NCBI GenBank assembly: GCA_945872195.1
Contig: CAMBZO010000004.1
Location: 1 to 22,096, forward strand
From: Akkermansia muciniphila
Lineage (GTDB): Bacteria > Verrucomicrobiota > Verrucomicrobiia > Limisphaerales > SXTU01
Direction of reading: 5' to 3'
DNA length: 22,096 bases
In this document: piece after piece, positions 19,580-22,096 of the stretch
Layout of the letters: each line of letters starts with the position of its first letter
Numbering within the stretch: position 1 is the stretch's first letter
Program-made: the position numbers and the translations under genes
The notes under the pieces: generated by a model
Databases searched by the model: none
The model's input: the letters and a program-made list of their open reading frames with translations, nothing else
Told to the model about the DNA's origin: nothing

Positions 19580-22087
19580 CTAGCTCGCAGCGACGGCGCC
19601 GTCGGTGGCGGCGGCGGCGTTTTGCGAGAAGGTAAGTTTGCCCTCGGCCATCGAAACCTGCACCGGTTCGCCGGGGTTCAAGTTGCCGCGCAGCAGCTCT
19701 TCGGCGAGCGGGTCTTCGAGATGTTTCTCCACGCTGCGGCGCATCGGGCGCGCGCCGTATTGCGGGTCGAATCCTTTCTCCAGGAGGAAATCCTTCGCCT
19801 TATCGTCGAGCACGAGTTGGATGTTCTTGTGCTTGAGCCGCTCCATGACCTTCGTGGCTTCGAGGTCGAGGATGGTGATGAGATCGGGCTTGGTGAGCTG
19901 GCGGAAGACGATGACGTCGTCGAGGCGGTTCAGGAACTCGGGGCGGAAAGCCTTCTTCGCCTCATCGAGGGTCTTCTCTTTCATCTTCTCGTAGCTGAAC
20001 TCGTCCTTGGACGCGCCGAAGCCGATGACGTTATTTTTCTTCAGCGTCTCGGAGCCGACGTTCGAGGTGAGCAGGATGATGGTGTTGCGGAAGTCGATCA
20101 CGCGGCCGGTGTTGTCGGTGAGTTTGCCCTCCTCAAGGATTTGGAGAAGCATGTTCATCACGTCGGGGTGCGCCTTCTCGATCTCGTCGAAAAGCACAAC
20201 GCAATACGGCTTCCGGCGAACCTGCTCGGTGAGCTGGCCGCCTTCTTCGTAGCCGACATAGCCGGGCGGTGAGCCGACGAGGCGCGACACGGTGAACTTC
20301 TCCATGTATTCGCTCATGTCGAGCTGCACGAGGTTCTTGGCGTCGCCGAACATCTGCTCCGCGAGTGTCTTGGCGAGGAGGGTTTTGCCCACGCCGGTCG
20401 GGCCGAGGAGCGCGAAGGTGCCGATGGGGCGCTTCGGGTCTTTCAAGTCCGCGCGCGAGCGGCGGAGGGCCTTGGCCATCGCGAGCACGGCGTCGGTCTG
20501 GCCGACGACGACCTTGGCGAGCACCTTCTCGACCTCAAGCAGGCGCTGCGTTTCGTCCTTCTCCATGCGCTTGAGCGGGATGCCCGTCCACTTGGAGACG
20601 ATGTGGAGGATGTCGTCCTCGTCCACCTTGACGCGCTTCTCGTCCTTCGCCTCGCGCCAGGTCTTGAGCGTGGCTTCGAGCTTCTCCTTCGCCTGCTTTT
20701 CCTTGTCGCGATAGGAGGCCGCCCCCTCGAAATCTTGTTCCTTGATCGCGCGTTCCTTTCGGTTCTTCAGTTCCTCAATCTCTGCTTCCTGATCCTTCAA
20801 GTCCGGTGGGCGGGTCATCGCGCCGATGCGCGCACGCGAACCGGCCTCGTCCATCACGTCAATGGCTTTGTCCGGCAGAAAACGCCCGGTGATGTAGCGG
20901 TCCGAGAGCTTCACGGACGCCTCGACGGCGGCGTCGGTGATCTCGGCGCGATGGTGCTCCTCATATTTACAGCGCAGTCCCTTGAGGATGGAGATGGCGT
21001 CCTCGATGGACGGCGGTTCGACCTTCACGGACTGGAAGCGGCGCTCGAGCGCGGCGTCCTTCTCAATGTATTTGCGATACTCGTTGAGCGTGGTCGCGCC
21101 GATGCACTGCATCTCGCCGCGCGAGAGGGCGGGCTTGATGATGTTGCTGGCGTCCATCGTGCCTTCGGCGCTGCCCGCGCCGACGATGGTGTGCATCTCG
21201 TCAATGAAGAGGATGATATTCTTGTTCTTCCGGATCTCGTCCATCACCGCCTTGATGCGTTCCTCGAACTGGCCGCGATACTTCGTGCCCGCCACCATCA
21301 ATGCGAGGTCCAGCACGATGACGCGCTTGTCGCGGAGGAGTTCGGGCACGTTGCCCTTCACGACTTCCTGCGCGAGGCCCTCGACAATCGCGGTCTTACC
21401 CACGCCCGCTTCGCCGAGCAGCACGGGGTTGTTCTTCGTGCGGCGGCAAAGAATCTGGATGACGCGCTCAATCTCCGTCTTGCGCCCAATGACGGGATCC
21501 ATGTCGCCCTTGCGCGCGATCTCCGTGAGATCGCGGCCAAACGCTTTCAACGCCGGCGTCTTGTTCTCGCCCTTCTTGTCGCCGCTTTCCTTCTTGTCGC
21601 CCTCGCCACCGCCGGCGGTTTCCTCGCCTTGGTTCTGAAAGTTAGGGTCGAGCTCCTTCAGGATTTCCTGGCGCACAGCCTCGATGTCAATGTCCAGTTC
21701 CTTGAGCACCTTCGCCGCGACGCCGTCGCCTTCGCGGAGCAGGCCCAGCAGAATGTGCTCGGTGCCGACGTAAGTATGGTTGAGCGCCTTGGCCTCCTTC
21801 GAAGCGAGCGCGAGCACCTTCTTGACGCGCGGGGTGTAGGGGATGTTGCCGACCTGCTTCTGGTCGGGGCCGGCTTTGGATTGTTTCTCGACTTCCTGCC
21901 GGACGGTCTCGAGGTCGAGGCCCATCTTCTGGAGCACGTTCACGGCAACGCCCTGCCCGAGCTTGATGAGGCCGAGGAGCAGATGCTCCGTGCCAACGAA
22001 ATTGTGGTTGAACCGGTCCGCTTCCTTCCGCGCGAGTGCCAGCACCTGCTGCGCGCGGGGGGTGAAGTTGCTCATCTCATCGCTCAT
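19580..22087 (-). CDS. clpC: ATP-dependent Clp protease ATP-binding subunit ClpC
   Basis: The 835-residue AAA+ unfoldase is expected to feed substrates to ClpP. Residues 1-150 carry the two Clp-N repeats (TPRAQQVLALARKEADRFNH; TPRVKKVLALASKEAKALNH). The first AAA domain has Walker A GEAGVGKT (225-232), Walker B ILFIDE (292-297) and pore segment AGTKYRGQFEER (266-277). A UVR-containing middle segment spans about 430-480, which marks ClpC rather than ClpA or ClpB. The second AAA domain has GPTGVGKT (562-569), VVLFDE (630-635) and pore loop GYVGYEEGG (609-617). A Gly/Lys/Glu-rich linker (about 155-175) follows the N domain. The start is taken as ATG at 22087; ATG at 22075 (MSNFTPRAQ) is an alternative that matches the family start better. 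The window ends nine bases upstream, so no promoter can be seen. Confidence 0.96.
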   Translation of the reverse strand: MSDEMSNFTPRAQQVLALARKEADRFNHNFVGTEHLLLGLIKLGQGVAVNVLQKMGLDLETVRQEVEKQSKAGPDQKQVGNIPYTPRVKKVLALASKEAKALNHTYVGTEHILLGLLREGDGVAAKVLKELDIDIEAVRQEILKELDPNFQNQGEETAGGGEGDKKESGDKKGENKTPALKAFGRDLTEIARKGDMDPVIGRKTEIERVIQILCRRTKNNPVLLGEAGVGKTAIVEGLAQEVVKGNVPELLRDKRVIVLDLALMVAGTKYRGQFEERIKAVMDEIRKNKNIILFIDEMHTIVGAGSAEGTMDASNIIKPALSRGEMQCIGATTLNEYRKYIEKDAALERRFQSVKVEPPSIEDAISILKGLRCKYEEHHRAEITDAAVEASVKLSDRYITGRFLPDKAIDVMDEAGSRARIGAMTRPPDLKDQEAEIEELKNRKERAIKEQDFEGAASYRDKEKQAKEKLEATLKTWREAKDEKRVKVDEDDILHIVSKWTGIPLKRMEKDETQRLLEVEKVLAKVVVGQTDAVLAMAKALRRSRADLKDPKRPIGTFALLGPTGVGKTLLAKTLAEQMFGDAKNLVQLDMSEYMEKFTVSRLVGSPPGYVGYEEGGQLTEQVRRKPYCVVLFDEIEKAHPDVMNMLLQILEEGKLTDNTGRVIDFRNTIILLTSNVGSETLKKNNVIGFGASKDEFSYEKMKEKTLDEAKKAFRPEFLNRLDDVIVFRQLTKPDLITILDLEATKVMERLKHKNIQLVLDDKAKDFLLEKGFDPQYGARPMRRSVEKHLEDPLAEELLRGNLNPGEPVQVSMAEGKLTFSQNAAAATDGAVAAS

Positions 22088-22096
22088 GGGTTAAAA

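Overview
The window is about 22.1 kb of gene-dense, GC-rich bacterial chromosome. Gene content and style point to Verrucomicrobiota, perhaps the Pedosphaera/Limisphaera side of the phylum. The signs are a PQQ-type propeller with built-in EF-hands, an FHA-GAF-cyclase protein, a short stand-alone hypothetical beside ispF, and many small 7-bp-period repeats and palindromes in and between genes. That placement is inference from pattern, not from a search. No phage, transposase, CRISPR array or plasmid gene is visible.

Layout. The left 600 bases hold at most the 5' part of one unrecognised minus-strand gene and a cluster of GATTTGCC motifs. A minus-strand CAU tRNA follows (605-679). Next is a tight minus-strand operon, read right to left: queE (7-deazaguanine synthesis), a class III aminotransferase, rsmA (16S rRNA dimethyltransferase) and a NUDIX hydrolase with a histone-like lysine-rich tail. 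Its last two junctions are ATGA overlaps. A secreted alpha/beta hydrolase (minus) is divergent from holB (clamp-loader delta prime, plus). holB is followed by a NifS-type cysteine desulfurase and a secreted class A beta-lactamase-like serine hydrolase. That last gene converges on a squalene-hopene-cyclase-like gene (minus), which is coupled to tadA. Further minus-strand genes are a second cysteine desulfurase, a class I glutamine amidotransferase (gamma-glutamyl-GABA hydrolase family), a 94-residue hypothetical, ispF and an FHA-GAF-cyclase-like protein. Divergent from these are a GntP-family permease and a secreted PQQ/EF-hand protein. The window ends with clpC (minus), nearly complete to its start.

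Functional themes. Most genes are housekeeping or tRNA/rRNA maturation functions: queE, rsmA, tadA, the desulfurases, holB, ispF and clpC. IspF (isoprenoid precursor supply) and the triterpene-cyclase-like protein could serve one pathway. The two are not in one operon, and no other hopanoid genes are present.

The most unusual content is the repeat landscape. At least eight loci carry short tracts with a strict 7-bp period but unrelated unit sequences. Four tracts lie in frame inside conserved enzyme genes (queE, the aminotransferase, and twice in the cyclase). Two loci are arranged as inverted pairs. Separately, rsmA carries an in-frame nested palindrome of about 67 bp that resembles the logic of Rickettsia palindromic elements. 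Two related palindromes sit exactly at gene ends so that their arms supply the TAG stop codons.
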